From Methylomonas sp. MK1 (GTDB lineage Bacteria > Pseudomonadota > Gammaproteobacteria > Methylococcales > Methylomonadaceae), in the NCBI RefSeq assembly GCF_000365425.1, contig NZ_AQOV01000001.1, forward strand, positions 3,348,001 through 3,412,000: a DNA stretch of 64,000 bases. Reading direction: 5' to 3'. The position numbers and the translations under genes are program-made. Shown in pieces: positions 53,441 through 63,088 of the stretch. Numbering within the stretch: position 1 is the first letter of the stretch; every line of letters begins with the position of its first letter. The notes under the pieces were generated by a model. That model made no database searches. It saw only the letters and a list, made by a program, of their open reading frames with translations, and was not told the origin of the DNA.

Positions 53441-55894
53441 ATGACGTTGAAACAAACATTTAGCGGCGGCCTGTTTGGACATGCTTCGGCACTGGTTTTA
53501 GGGGCTGCGTTGGCGGTTTCCGGCACCGCAGTTGCAGAAAGCGCCAGTCGGGCTTTCAGTATCCCCGCAGGCTCTCTGTCTACCGCGCTGAATCGCTTGG
53601 CGGAATCCGGCGGCTTGCAACTGGTCTACGACACGGCAATCACTGAGGGTTTGCAAAGCAAGGGCCTTAGCGGCAATTACACCCCGGAAGCCGCGTTGCA
53701 ACATCTGCTGGGAGGTAGCGGTTTGAGTTACCGCATCGCGGAAAACGGCAATATTTTGATCGAAAGACCGGCTTTGAATTACAAACAGGACCCTACGGCG
53801 TTGCCGGCGGTGAATGTGGTGGGCAAAGCCAGCAGTAGCTTTGACGGCGAAGACCCCTACAACACCGATTACATGAGGCCGAACGCTATAACGGCCACCA
53901 AAACCGACACCCCGCTGATGCAAACACCGATGTCGGTGAAAGTGGTTCCACAACAGGTTTTAAAGGATCAACAAGTCATCACCGTTGACCAAGCGCTGAG
54001 TAATGTCAGTGGTGCGACCAGCGGTGCCGGCGGCACCGGAACGTTTTTTTTACGTGGCTTCGGTAACTACAATATTTATCGCGATGGCTTTTTGAATCAA
54101 AGCCAATGGTCTCACACCGAAGACTTGGCCAACGTCGAGCGGGTCGAAGTATTGAAGGGGCCGGGTTCCATACTCTACGGACGTTCGGAACCAGGCGGAT
54201 TGGTCAACTTTGTTACCAAGCAGCCACTGGATACGCCATATTACAGCCTACGCCAACAATTCGGTTCGTTTGATCATTACCGTACCAATATTGATGCCAG
54301 CGGACCACTGACCGCTAACAAAGATTTGGCTTACCGTTTTAATTTAGGCTATCAATCCAATCATTCCTTCCAGGAATTCGGCGGCAACGAGCGCCTATTC
54401 GTGGCACCTAGCTTGCGCTGGAATATCTCTGACAAGACTGTTTCAACCTTTAAACTGGAATATAGCGACATTAAGGAGACAGGTAACGGAACAGTGCCTT
54501 TGATGGGCAATCGTCCAGCACCTATCCCGCGCTCAAGAAATCTTGGCGATTCGTGGAATCTTCAGGAAGATGAATATGTAATGCTGTCGTTTAACACTGA
54601 ACATGCTTTCAATGACAACTGGAAGTTGCGCCATCGTTTCAACTTCAGCAACCATCAATTGACGATGTCCGGACAATTTCCCGATGGCAACTGGGCACCC
54701 GTTGCTGCGAACGGCGATATAACGCGCAGCTTCTGGGCGCAAAACCTGGATGGCAAAGATTATCAACATAACTTTTTCAATGCGCTGGAACTCACCGGAA
54801 AATTCAATACCGGCGTTCTGAAGCATACTTTGCTGGTTGGCGGTGACTACTACCGTGCCGATGCCAGAGCAACGATGCACGGGTTTAGCGGTTTTAGCAC
54901 CGATACCACCAATATCTATAACCCGGTTCATTTGGCTAACGCTTGGACAGTCCCACCAGAGCAAGTAAATACCCAAAACTACACATTGCCTTGGTTTGGA
55001 CTGTACGCACAAGATCAAGTCGAATTACCTCATAACGTTCACCTGATGGGAGGCTTACGTTATGACAGCGCCGAAATTTCAACCTCTGGGGGAACGCCTG
55101 ATTCCATTGTGTACAGCCCGACAACGAGTGAAGACCGTGTGTCACCTCGAGGGGGTGTAGTATGGCAGCCAATACCCGAAGTATCAGTTTATGGCAGCTA
55201 TACCGAAAATTTTGGTGCTGCAAACACTTTGAATCAAGGGATTCCATTACCACCGCAAACCGCTCAACAGTGGGAAACAGGTATTAAGACTGAGCTCTTC
55301 GATGGTCGATTTATGGCAACACTGGCCTATTTTGACCTGAAAAAACAAAATTTACCGATGCAAACTTCGCCACTTACCACCAAAGCTATCGGCTCGGCGG
55401 AAAGTAGAGGCATTGAGTTCGATTTTAGTGGAGAGATATTGCCGGGATGGAATGTGATTGGCGCCTACGCCTACACCCCATTTGCTAAAACCACTAAGGA
55501 TGCGGCTACGGCATATGACGCTGATTTTAATGCTGTCGGGATTAACGCCGGAAACACCGGGCTACGTTTGAACAACGCCCCCAAGCATAACGGTAGTTTA
55601 TGGACGACTTACGAGTTACAAACCGGTGCGTTGCAAGGTCTGAAATTTGGTGCAGGCATGAAAGCTCTTAGTCAGCGGGAAATTGGGTATAACGAAAGTG
55701 CTCAGGCTCCAGGATATGCAACGGTCAATTTGATGGCAAGTCAAGCCTGGCAGGTTAGCAAGTCAAAAATTACAGCGCAATTGAATGTCGACAATCTGCT
55801 CGATAAAACCTATACGGCGTCCATTTACAGCTACGGACCTACCTATTACGGCGCTCCACGTACTTTTATGGGTGCTATCAAAATAGAGTACTAA
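53441..55894 (+). CDS. TonB-dependent siderophore-type receptor 4 with STN domain
   Basis: An 817-residue outer-membrane receptor on the opposite strand from the other three. Signal peptide to about residue 32 (AVA before ESAS), STN domain (about 36-88, FSIPAGSLSTALNRLAESGGLQLVYDTAITEG), TonB-box-like LPAVNVVG, plug (QTPMSVKVVPQQVLKDQQV, EVLKGPGSILYGRSEPGGLVNFVTKQP) and barrel ending in Tyr (GAIKIEY). The STN domain implies a FecR partner, but no pair lies downstream; the divergent set 3 is the nearest. Codon use becomes more A/T-rich in the second half (about 54470-55890) than in its neighbours, a possible sign of recombination. Ligand unknown. Confidence 0.94.
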   Translation: MTLKQTFSGGLFGHASALVLGAALAVSGTAVAESASRAFSIPAGSLSTALNRLAESGGLQLVYDTAITEGLQSKGLSGNYTPEAALQHLLGGSGLSYRIAENGNILIERPALNYKQDPTALPAVNVVGKASSSFDGEDPYNTDYMRPNAITATKTDTPLMQTPMSVKVVPQQVLKDQQVITVDQALSNVSGATSGAGGTGTFFLRGFGNYNIYRDGFLNQSQWSHTEDLANVERVEVLKGPGSILYGRSEPGGLVNFVTKQPLDTPYYSLRQQFGSFDHYRTNIDASGPLTANKDLAYRFNLGYQSNHSFQEFGGNERLFVAPSLRWNISDKTVSTFKLEYSDIKETGNGTVPLMGNRPAPIPRSRNLGDSWNLQEDEYVMLSFNTEHAFNDNWKLRHRFNFSNHQLTMSGQFPDGNWAPVAANGDITRSFWAQNLDGKDYQHNFFNALELTGKFNTGVLKHTLLVGGDYYRADARATMHGFSGFSTDTTNIYNPVHLANAWTVPPEQVNTQNYTLPWFGLYAQDQVELPHNVHLMGGLRYDSAEISTSGGTPDSIVYSPTTSEDRVSPRGGVVWQPIPEVSVYGSYTENFGAANTLNQGIPLPPQTAQQWETGIKTELFDGRFMATLAYFDLKKQNLPMQTSPLTTKAIGSAESRGIEFDFSGEILPGWNVIGAYAYTPFAKTTKDAATAYDADFNAVGINAGNTGLRLNNAPKHNGSLWTTYELQTGALQGLKFGAGMKALSQREIGYNESAQAPGYATVNLMASQAWQVSKSKITAQLNVDNLLDKTYTASIYSYGPTYYGAPRTFMGAIKIEY

Positions 55895-55984
55895 GTTCAG
55901 AAGTTGAGCCGGGTTGGGCTTTTCGGCCCGGCTTGATATTTCAAACTTGCCTTGTCGCTGACAAAATCCAGTCCAGTAGCGTAT

Positions 55985-56004
55985 CGCGGTTAACCGCGAC
56001 TATG
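55985..56004. repeat. REP-like hairpin, copy 2
   Basis: CGCGGTTAACCGCG is a perfect 14-bp palindrome followed by ACTATG, matching the layout of the copy at 47192-47210 (CGCGC-GTTA-GCGCG-ACTATG). Confidence 0.45.
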
Positions 56005-56138
56005 TCGAGACGCTGTTGTGGGAGATTAAAATACGAATCGGGCCTGTAAAGGACTGTGGCGGAAGGATAACGAATTGGTTTTTGCGCGGGCCGGAGAGAA
56101 GCGGGGGTCTCATTGGAAGGGGCTTCGAATCATCCCTG

Positions 56139-56174
56139 CCTGGATAAAAGCGTTTTTCCGCGCTTTTATCCAGG
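56139..56174. terminator. Strong 14-pair hairpin
   Basis: CCTGGATAAAAGCG (56139-56152), loop TTTTTCCG, CGCTTTTATCCAGG (56161-56174); all 14 pairs match. It lies 245 bases after receptor 4 and lacks a following T-run, so it may be a repeat or RNA-stabilising structure rather than a classical terminator. Confidence 0.45.
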
Positions 56175-56443
56175 TATCCCTGGCGTCTTGTTTTCCATGT
56201 TCACGGGGGAGAGAACTTAAACATCCTTGACACCGGTGTTTATGTAACAATATCTATGCCAAATATTGCAGGTCTTATGGTTTAAGGGGTTTTCGATAGA
56301 ATCGATGGTCGTCATCTTAATTTCTATGTTATTTGCCGCAATTAAGGTCTTGCTTTGCGGCATTTCCCGCAAAAACCGGAGTTGGTCAATTCCGGGTTCA
56401 ATCATGGATAATAAACGTCTCAGTCACAACGCTCGAATCGCCC

Positions 56444-57184
56444 GTGAAGCATTTCCGCCATCCGGCCCGCTATCGCCAATTTTGGCGCCAACCCAAAGCG
56501 GCGCTTTCTTTGTCGCAACGTTGCAAGCGCGGACTGGTTTATGCGGCGCTGTTTTTTGTACTCAGTTCGCTGGTGCTGGTAGGCGTATTGCGGTACCTGC
56601 CCGCGCCGACGTCGGCATTCATGCTGCATCAGCATGTTGACGATCTGGCCGAAGGCCGGCGCTATAAGGGTATTGATCAACGCTGGGTCAGTCGCCGGCA
56701 TATTTCGCCGCACGCCTTTGCTGCGGTGATCGCATCCGAAGATCAATTGTTCTATCAGCATAACGGCTTCGATGTTGACGCCATCTCCAAGGCTTTTAAC
56801 CAATATTTGCGCGGCGGTAAACTGCGTGGGGCCAGTACGATCAGCCAGCAAGTCGCGAAGAATTTGTTTTTAAGTCCGGCCAAAAACTTCGGCCGCAAGG
56901 CCTTGGAGATTTGGTTTACGTTGTTGATCGAGGCGATCTGGGATAAGCCGCGGATTCTGGAAATGTATTTGAATATTGCCGAGTTCGGCGACCATTTATT
57001 TGGCATAGAAGCCGCAAGTCGTCGTTATTTCGGTATTTCCGCCCAGCAACTATCTGCCAATCAGGCCGCGCTGTTGGCCGCTACGTTGCCGAACCCGATA
57101 TTGCTAAAAGCCGATCAGCCCAGCGCTTATTTACATAAACGCCAGAGCTGGATATTGGGTCAGATGCGGGCTTTGGGGAATTGA
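56444..57184 (+). CDS. mtgA: Monofunctional peptidoglycan glycosyltransferase MtgA
   Basis: A GT51 transglycosylase that polymerises lipid II into glycan strands, without a transpeptidase domain. One membrane helix (about residues 30-50, LVYAALFFVLSSLVLVGVL) anchors it; the catalytic Glu lies in ASEDQLFYQHNGFD, and GASTISQQVAKNLFLSPAKN and EMYLNIAEFGDHLFGIEAASRRYFG are the other GT51 motifs. The frame is open from TTG 56333, but upstream residues are unlike MtgA; GTG 56444 gives 246 residues, the family length, though its ribosome-binding site is weak. Confidence 0.92.
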   Translation: MKHFRHPARYRQFWRQPKAALSLSQRCKRGLVYAALFFVLSSLVLVGVLRYLPAPTSAFMLHQHVDDLAEGRRYKGIDQRWVSRRHISPHAFAAVIASEDQLFYQHNGFDVDAISKAFNQYLRGGKLRGASTISQQVAKNLFLSPAKNFGRKALEIWFTLLIEAIWDKPRILEMYLNIAEFGDHLFGIEAASRRYFGISAQQLSANQAALLAATLPNPILLKADQPSAYLHKRQSWILGQMRALGN

Positions 57185-57201
57185 TTTCGTGTTGCTTGTG
57201 T

Positions 57202-57840
57202 TTAATTCTCTGCATCTTCATTGTCCTGCGCGTCTTCTTCAATGGACGGCAGGCCGGATGCATCGGCAATCAGTTCTTTCAGATACTTGTATAACAAGCG
57301 CGCCGACTTGGGCGGTTTGGCTTCCTTGGCTTCTTTCTGTGCGTTGCGCTGCAACTGGCGTAGGTGCTGACTATCCGCAGTAGGAAATTCTTCAATAAAT
57401 AGGGTCAGCTGTTGATTGCCATTGGCTGCCAGCAGCTGGTCGCGCCAGCGCTCGGCCTGATGATGTTCTCTGACCGCATGGGCGCTGCGATTTTTCATCC
57501 TAGCCAATTTTTCATGAATTGCGGCAGTATCCAGCTTTCTCAGTTGCGCGGTGATGTATTTCAACAAGCGCTTTCTGGCGGAGTTATGTCCCATTTTCCC
57601 GGCATCGCGCATGGCTTGTTCTATGCTCTCGGGTAATTCGAATTCGGCAATGTGCGCAGGGGATAGCGCGCAAATTTCTTCAGCCATCGCAAAAACTTCA
57701 GCTATTTCCTTTTTGATGCGGGTCTTGTTGGGGCGTATCGCGTAATGATCACCTTCATCATCTTCGCTTTCGCCGTCGTCATCGGGTTCGTCGTAATAAT
57801 CTTCTTCTTCGAATTCTTCTTGGTAATCTTCGTCGTTCAT
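57202..57840 (-). CDS. darP: Ribosome biogenesis factor DarP (YjgA/DUF615)
   Basis: A 212-residue member of the YjgA/DarP family, which associates with the late pre-50S subunit. An acidic N-terminal extension (about residues 1-32, runs of Glu/Asp/Tyr) precedes the family core: RPNKTRIKKEIAEVFAMAEEICALSPAHIAEFELPESIEQAMRDAGKMGHNSARKRLLKYITAQLRKLD, then ERWRDQLLAANGNQQLTLFIEEFP. The acidic head makes it longer than the E. coli protein. It lies one base after the small membrane-protein gene and converges on mtgA. Confidence 0.93.
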   Translation of the reverse strand: MNDEDYQEEFEEEDYYDEPDDDGESEDDEGDHYAIRPNKTRIKKEIAEVFAMAEEICALSPAHIAEFELPESIEQAMRDAGKMGHNSARKRLLKYITAQLRKLDTAAIHEKLARMKNRSAHAVREHHQAERWRDQLLAANGNQQLTLFIEEFPTADSQHLRQLQRNAQKEAKEAKPPKSARLLYKYLKELIADASGLPSIEEDAQDNEDAEN

Positions 57841-57841
57841 G

Positions 57842-58024
57842 TCAAACCATTGCTATTAAGAAAAGCACGAACATCACTACCATCAACAGGGGCACAATAA
57901 CGCTGGGCCAATCGGAGGGTGTTTGTTTGCTGCGCGCGATTGCGGCTTTGATGCCGGGCTGCATCCAGAACAAAAGCAGCAGCGCCAGAGCGCCGAGTAT
58001 CAGGTTTTCCCAGGTTGACAGCAT
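57842..58024 (-). CDS. Small two-helix membrane protein
   Basis: A predicted 60-residue protein with two hydrophobic segments, about residues 8-25 and 43-59, around a polar loop (KAAIARSKQTPSDWP). It ends one base before the darP start, so the two are probably co-transcribed and translationally linked. No family recognised; conservation in related genomes would decide whether it is real. Confidence 0.55.
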   Translation of the reverse strand: MLSTWENLILGALALLLLFWMQPGIKAAIARSKQTPSDWPSVIVPLLMVVMFVLFLIAMV

Positions 58025-58172
58025 GATGTGACCGCTTTGTTATGAGTGAGGGACTTGCTACTCGTCATTCTAACAAACCTTGCCATGCAATAAGGCATTG
58101 CTTGCTGCGACAAATTAAAAGTTGTTTCTCTGGATTTATCGCTAAGCGATTATTGCGGCTGGGTAAATTCAG

Positions 58173-58195
58173 TTATTCACAGAAGCTGTGGATAA
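58173..58195. promoter_or_regulatory. Two inverted DnaA-box-like nonamers
   Basis: TTATTCACA (58173-58181, TTATNCACA form) and, after five bases, TGTGGATAA (58187-58195), the exact complement of the consensus TTATCCACA. Function is unknown; possibilities are DnaA titration or DnaA control of a neighbouring gene. Confidence 0.5.
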
Positions 58196-58398
58196 CTCTG
58201 TGTATTAAATGTCGAAAGCCTTTGCTGTTCCCCGGTAGTACTGGGCTGCGGTCAAATTGTACAGCATTAAGTCACTATGATTAATAGATAATAATCAATA
58301 GCTTACAAATGATGCTTTGTATTTCAACGGGTTATTTTGTCAAGCGTTTTATGGTCTTGCCGTAAACAGTTTAATGTGCATAACTTGTTTACATGCTA

Positions 58399-58474
58399 AG
58401 CAAATTTGCTGCCAAACTGCATTTTTTGGCTAGGCTTTAAGCGGGTCAGCTTATATGGTCTGCGCAAATTTGCG
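58399..58474 (+). promoter_or_regulatory. Paired GCAAATTTGC palindromes at the rdgC promoter
   Basis: AGCAAATTTGCT (58399-58410) and CGCAAATTTGCG (58463-58474) are two perfect 12-bp palindromes sharing a 10-bp core, spaced 64 bases, close to six helical turns. The second abuts GATAAT. The layout suggests a dimeric regulator binding two sites. Confidence 0.55.
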
Positions 58475-58506
58475 ATAATGGCCGGTTTTTAAAAAAGAGT
58501 CATTTC

Positions 58507-59415
58507 ATGTGGTTTAAAAATCTTGCCGTCTACCGTTTTACCGAGCCATTTACTTTGGATGCTGTTGCTTTGGAGCAAAAACTGCAACAACAGCCGTTCC
58601 GATCTTGTGGTAGCCATGATGAGTTCAGTTTTGGCTGGACTGCGCCGCTAGGCAGGGCCTCGGACGCACTGGTGCATGCCAATAACGGTTTCTTGATGTT
58701 ATGCGGCAAGAAGGAAGAAAAGGTCGTGCCGGCATCGGTGATCAACGAAATGCTGCAAGAACGCATCAACGAAATCGAAGAACGCGAGGCCCGCAAATTA
58801 CCAGCGAAAGAGCGTAGTCGGATCAAGGACGAATTGATATTTGAACTGTTGCCGCGGGCGTTTTCGTTTTCACGGAAAACCTATGCTTATATCGATAGCC
58901 AGGGCAGCTGGCTGGTCGTGGATGCGGCATCGGCTAAAAAAGCCGAAGACATGCTCAGCCAGTTGCGTAAATGCTTGGGGTCTCTGCCCATAGTGCCGCT
59001 CACCGCCACCGCCAAGCCGGCTAGCGTGATGACGCAATGGTTGATCGACAACACATCGCCGAAAGATATTTTGATCGAAGACGAGTGCGAGCTGCGTTCG
59101 CCGGAAGAAGAAGGCTCGATTATTCGTTGCAAACGCCACGACTTGGCGTTGCCGGAAATCAAGAATCATCTGGATAGCGGCAAGCAAGTGATTAAGTTGG
59201 CGATGAGCTGGGCCGAACGCATTTCGTTTGTATTGGACGAGAGCTTGGCTGTCAAGCGGCTAAAGTTTCTTGATCTTATTCAGGAGCAAGCCGCCGATAT
59301 CGAGGCATTCGACGAAGTCGAACAGTTTGATGCCGATTTTTCTATTATGACTGCGGAACTTGCTCAGTTTTTGCCGCGTCTGCTTGAATTATTTACTGCT
59401 GAAGGTAACGCCTAA
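58507..59415 (+). CDS. rdgC: Recombination-associated protein RdgC
   Basis: A 302-residue RdgC, a ring-shaped DNA-binding protein that modulates RecA-dependent recombination. The N-terminus MWFKNLAVYRF, the GWTAPLGRASDALVHANNGFLMLCGKKEEKVVPASVINE segment and RKTYAYIDSQGSWLVVDAAS are diagnostic. Length equals that of E. coli RdgC. AAGAG precedes the ATG. Its TAA overlaps the ATG of the L,D-transpeptidase gene (TAATG), so both share the promoter with the paired palindromes. Confidence 0.96.
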   Translation: MWFKNLAVYRFTEPFTLDAVALEQKLQQQPFRSCGSHDEFSFGWTAPLGRASDALVHANNGFLMLCGKKEEKVVPASVINEMLQERINEIEEREARKLPAKERSRIKDELIFELLPRAFSFSRKTYAYIDSQGSWLVVDAASAKKAEDMLSQLRKCLGSLPIVPLTATAKPASVMTQWLIDNTSPKDILIEDECELRSPEEEGSIIRCKRHDLALPEIKNHLDSGKQVIKLAMSWAERISFVLDESLAVKRLKFLDLIQEQAADIEAFDEVEQFDADFSIMTAELAQFLPRLLELFTAEGNA

Positions 59416-60377
59416 TGAAAACCCGTTTGTTATTCAGTTTGCTGCTGACAGCCAGTACGGCGGCGTCGGCGCTAACGCTGCCGGCACCGGATAGGCCGGG
59501 TGACAGCCTGATAGGCAATCCGCCGCATGAAGTTAAATATGTCGCGGCGAAGCATGAAGACACTCTGATCGATATCGCGGTAAATTTTCGGCTTGGGCAA
59601 GATCATATCGTATTGGCCAACCCCTATGTGGACCGCTGGTTGCCCCGCGAAGGTACGCAGGTGCGCATCCCCAGCAGCTTTTTGTTGCCGAATGCACCAA
59701 GAGAAGGGATCGTGGTTAATTTGCCGGAAATGCGGATTTACTATTACGCGGATGCCGGCCGGGTTGTGACTTATGCAATCGGTATCGGCCGGGAAGATAA
59801 CTGGAAAACGCCGCTGGGTAAAACGAAAATTACCGGCAAAACCGACAAGCCTTCCTGGACGCCGCCGCCATCCATTATTGCCGAGCATTTGGCTGATGGC
59901 GATGTGCTGGATCCTTATTACCCGCCTGGTCCGAATAATCCCTTGGGTTTGTATGCGTTTAAGTTAGGGATACCCGGCTATCTGATTCACAGTACTAATG
60001 TTGTTAATGGCATTGGCATGCGGGTGAGTCATGGTTGCATGCGGATGTATCCTGCTGACATTGAGCAGTTTTTTCCAATGGTTAAAGTGGGCACCACGGT
60101 CAATATTGTTAATCAATCGATCAAGGTGGGCTGGTATCACGATACCTTGTACATGGAAGTGTATCCAGAGTTGGAAGAAACGCCGGCAACCTATGAGCAG
60201 CGCTTGCATACGGCATTGAATTTGATAGAGCAAGCTAATGGCGGGAAAATGCCGGTAATCAAAGGTTCTGTTTTAAAAGCGGCAGTAGAAAAAGCGACTG
60301 GTATTCCGGTGGCTATTTATGAGCGTCCTACCCAGACGCCTCCTGTGGTTCAAAGCCAAGCGGCACCTGCGAAATAG
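59415..60377 (+). CDS. LysM/YkuD L,D-transpeptidase (ErfK/YbiS type)
   Basis: A 320-residue periplasmic L,D-transpeptidase. Signal peptide to about residue 19, LysM-like glycan-binding domain at about 39-87, catalytic YkuD domain at about 97-232 with the motif SHGCMR (205-210; Cys208 nucleophile) and His192. This LysM-YkuD order and size are those of the E. coli enzymes that attach Braun lipoprotein to peptidoglycan. A lysine-ended lipoprotein gene lies 66 bases away on the opposite strand. Translationally coupled to rdgC. Confidence 0.93.
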   Translation: MKTRLLFSLLLTASTAASALTLPAPDRPGDSLIGNPPHEVKYVAAKHEDTLIDIAVNFRLGQDHIVLANPYVDRWLPREGTQVRIPSSFLLPNAPREGIVVNLPEMRIYYYADAGRVVTYAIGIGREDNWKTPLGKTKITGKTDKPSWTPPPSIIAEHLADGDVLDPYYPPGPNNPLGLYAFKLGIPGYLIHSTNVVNGIGMRVSHGCMRMYPADIEQFFPMVKVGTTVNIVNQSIKVGWYHDTLYMEVYPELEETPATYEQRLHTALNLIEQANGGKMPVIKGSVLKAAVEKATGIPVAIYERPTQTPPVVQSQAAPAK

Positions 60378-60384
60378 AGGCAAT

Positions 60385-60420
60385 AAAAAAGCCCGTGGCC
60401 TTGCGGCTCACGGGCTTTTT
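60385..60420. terminator. Bidirectional rho-independent terminator
   Basis: A-run, GCCCGTGGCC (60391-60400), loop TTGC, then GGCTCACGGGC and a T-run to 60420; one bulged base. It serves both the L,D-transpeptidase gene and the converging lipoprotein gene. Confidence 0.9.
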
Positions 60421-60443
60421 AAAATCAACAACAGCAATAAAGC

Positions 60444-60722
60444 TTATTTGTGTTGTGATTTTTTGAACATACGGTCCAATTTGCTGTTGGTATCTTGAGC
60501 ATATTGGGCAGCACGGTTAGCAGCAGCTTCAGCAGCAGCAGCTTTTGCAGCAGCTTCAGCAGCAGCGGCTTTAGCAGAAGCAGCGTCAGCAGATGCAGTA
60601 GAAACTTTGCCTTCCAAAGTGCCTACTCTTGCGTCCAAAGCTTCCAGGTCTGAAGTGCTTGCGCAACCGGTTGCCAAAGCTGCAATTGCAACAACTGCTG
60701 ATAATGTAATAGCTCTCATCAT
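60444..60722 (-). CDS. Alanine-zipper outer-membrane lipoprotein (Lpp/OprI-like)
   Basis: A 92-residue lipoprotein. The signal ends in the lipobox LATGC (Cys20). The mature 73 residues start with a coiled-coil stretch (DLEALDARVGTLEGKV), followed by an alanine zipper (about 44-75, repeated AEAAAKAAAAEAAA) and a basic tail ending in Lys92, the position through which Braun lipoprotein is linked to peptidoglycan. The DNA shows a GCA/GCT codon run at about 60520-60592 and strongly biased codons, typical of an abundant protein. Two L,D-transpeptidase genes flank it. Start could also be the second ATG. Confidence 0.88.
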   Translation of the reverse strand: MMRAITLSAVVAIAALATGCASTSDLEALDARVGTLEGKVSTASADAASAKAAAAEAAAKAAAAEAAANRAAQYAQDTNSKLDRMFKKSQHK

Positions 60723-60806
60723 GGTTTTCCCCTTGATTGTGGTTTCAAAAAATAATAAATGAAAAACGGTGGTAATTGTCCAACATTTTTTTGGATTTTA
60801 CCAACA

Positions 60807-61361
60807 TTATTTCACCGTTACGAGTGTCCCTTTTTCTACCCATTGACTTAACTGATCGATTTGATCGTTAGTCAACGCGATACATCCGTGTGTCCAATTC
60901 ATGGATCTGTGGATGGACAGACTACCGCTGCCCAAACCATGAATACCGATTTGCCCACCGAGATCGGTATTTTGCGGCGGAATTTGTCCGGCAGAATGCG
61001 CTCTGGCAATAGCTTCGTAAGTGTCGAGATCGATTTTGCCTTTTTTCAAGGCATTATCGGCATTGTCTACATTGGGATAGGTCAAGCCGAAGAACTTACG
61101 GAAGGCGCTTCTTTCGTTGATCCAGCCGATCCGATAGTTACCGAGCGGCGTGATGTCATCGCCGCGATGATTTTTTTCGCCCGCGCCATTGCGGCCAATG
61201 GCGATATTTTCCAGCACGGCAACCGTCTTGTCGCCCTTCCTGACTTCCATGCTTTGCGTCTGCGTATCGACCAGCAACCAAACATCCTCGCCAGCGAAAC
61301 TGCGCGCCGATACGGTACAGCCCATCACAATCAAAACACCTAATAATTTTTTCTTTATCAT
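60807..61361 (-). CDS. YkuD-domain L,D-transpeptidase
   Basis: A 184-residue secreted protein with a YkuD domain and no LysM. Signal peptide to about residue 23 (SFA before GEDVW); catalytic motif HGC at 158-160 (Cys160), with IGIHG at 138-142 supplying the histidine. This short form resembles proteins annotated as murein L,D-transpeptidase of the ErfK/SrfK type. ATG 61361 is used; the frame extends upstream but those residues are unlike a signal peptide and overlap the pgm start. It is on the same strand as the lipoprotein gene, 84 bases upstream. Confidence 0.9.
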   Translation of the reverse strand: MIKKKLLGVLIVMGCTVSARSFAGEDVWLLVDTQTQSMEVRKGDKTVAVLENIAIGRNGAGEKNHRGDDITPLGNYRIGWINERSAFRKFFGLTYPNVDNADNALKKGKIDLDTYEAIARAHSAGQIPPQNTDLGGQIGIHGLGSGSLSIHRSMNWTHGCIALTNDQIDQLSQWVEKGTLVTVK

Positions 61362-61430
61362 GGCAATCTGTAAATAATCAAAGTTTTGGTGTAATTTAAC
61401 CCTTTCGAAACGAGGTATTACAAAGGGTAG

Positions 61431-63068
<1,638 letters not shown>

Positions 63069-63088
63069 TCGATCCCGGCGGAATAAAA

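Larger units (their letters stand above)
55895..56443. other. Long spacer between receptor 4 and mtgA
   Basis: 549 bases without a convincing gene. It contains a REP-like hairpin (55985-56004), a perfect 14-pair hairpin (56139-56174), and a promoter-like sequence TTGACA (56227-56232) with TATCTA (56251-56256) overlapping the palindrome ACACCGGTGT (56230-56239), which could serve mtgA. Open frames here are short and look like shadows. Confidence 0.5.
58025..58506. other. AT-rich spacer upstream of rdgC
   Basis: 482 bases, clearly richer in A/T than the surroundings, with no convincing gene. It contains two DnaA-box-like nonamers and two copies of a GCAAATTTGC palindrome (listed separately), plus a candidate -10 GATAAT at 58474-58479 for rdgC. 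Confidence 0.6.

Noticed and set aside
38070..55894. Methanobactin or lanthanide-uptake locus
   Set aside because: FecI/FecR and TonB receptors fit, but no methanobactin precursor or biosynthesis gene, lanmodulin or methanol dehydrogenase gene is present; the ligand cannot be named.
58042..58284. 80-codon frame upstream of rdgC
   Set aside because: Composition of AT-rich spacer, no ribosome-binding site; contains the DnaA-box-like pair.
58025..58506. Chromosome replication origin
   Set aside because: Only two DnaA-box-like nonamers are seen and none of the usual origin neighbours (dnaA, dnaN, gidA, rpmH) is present.
60520..60592. GCA/GCT triplet run as a microsatellite
   Set aside because: It encodes the alanine zipper of the lipoprotein and is explained by that protein.
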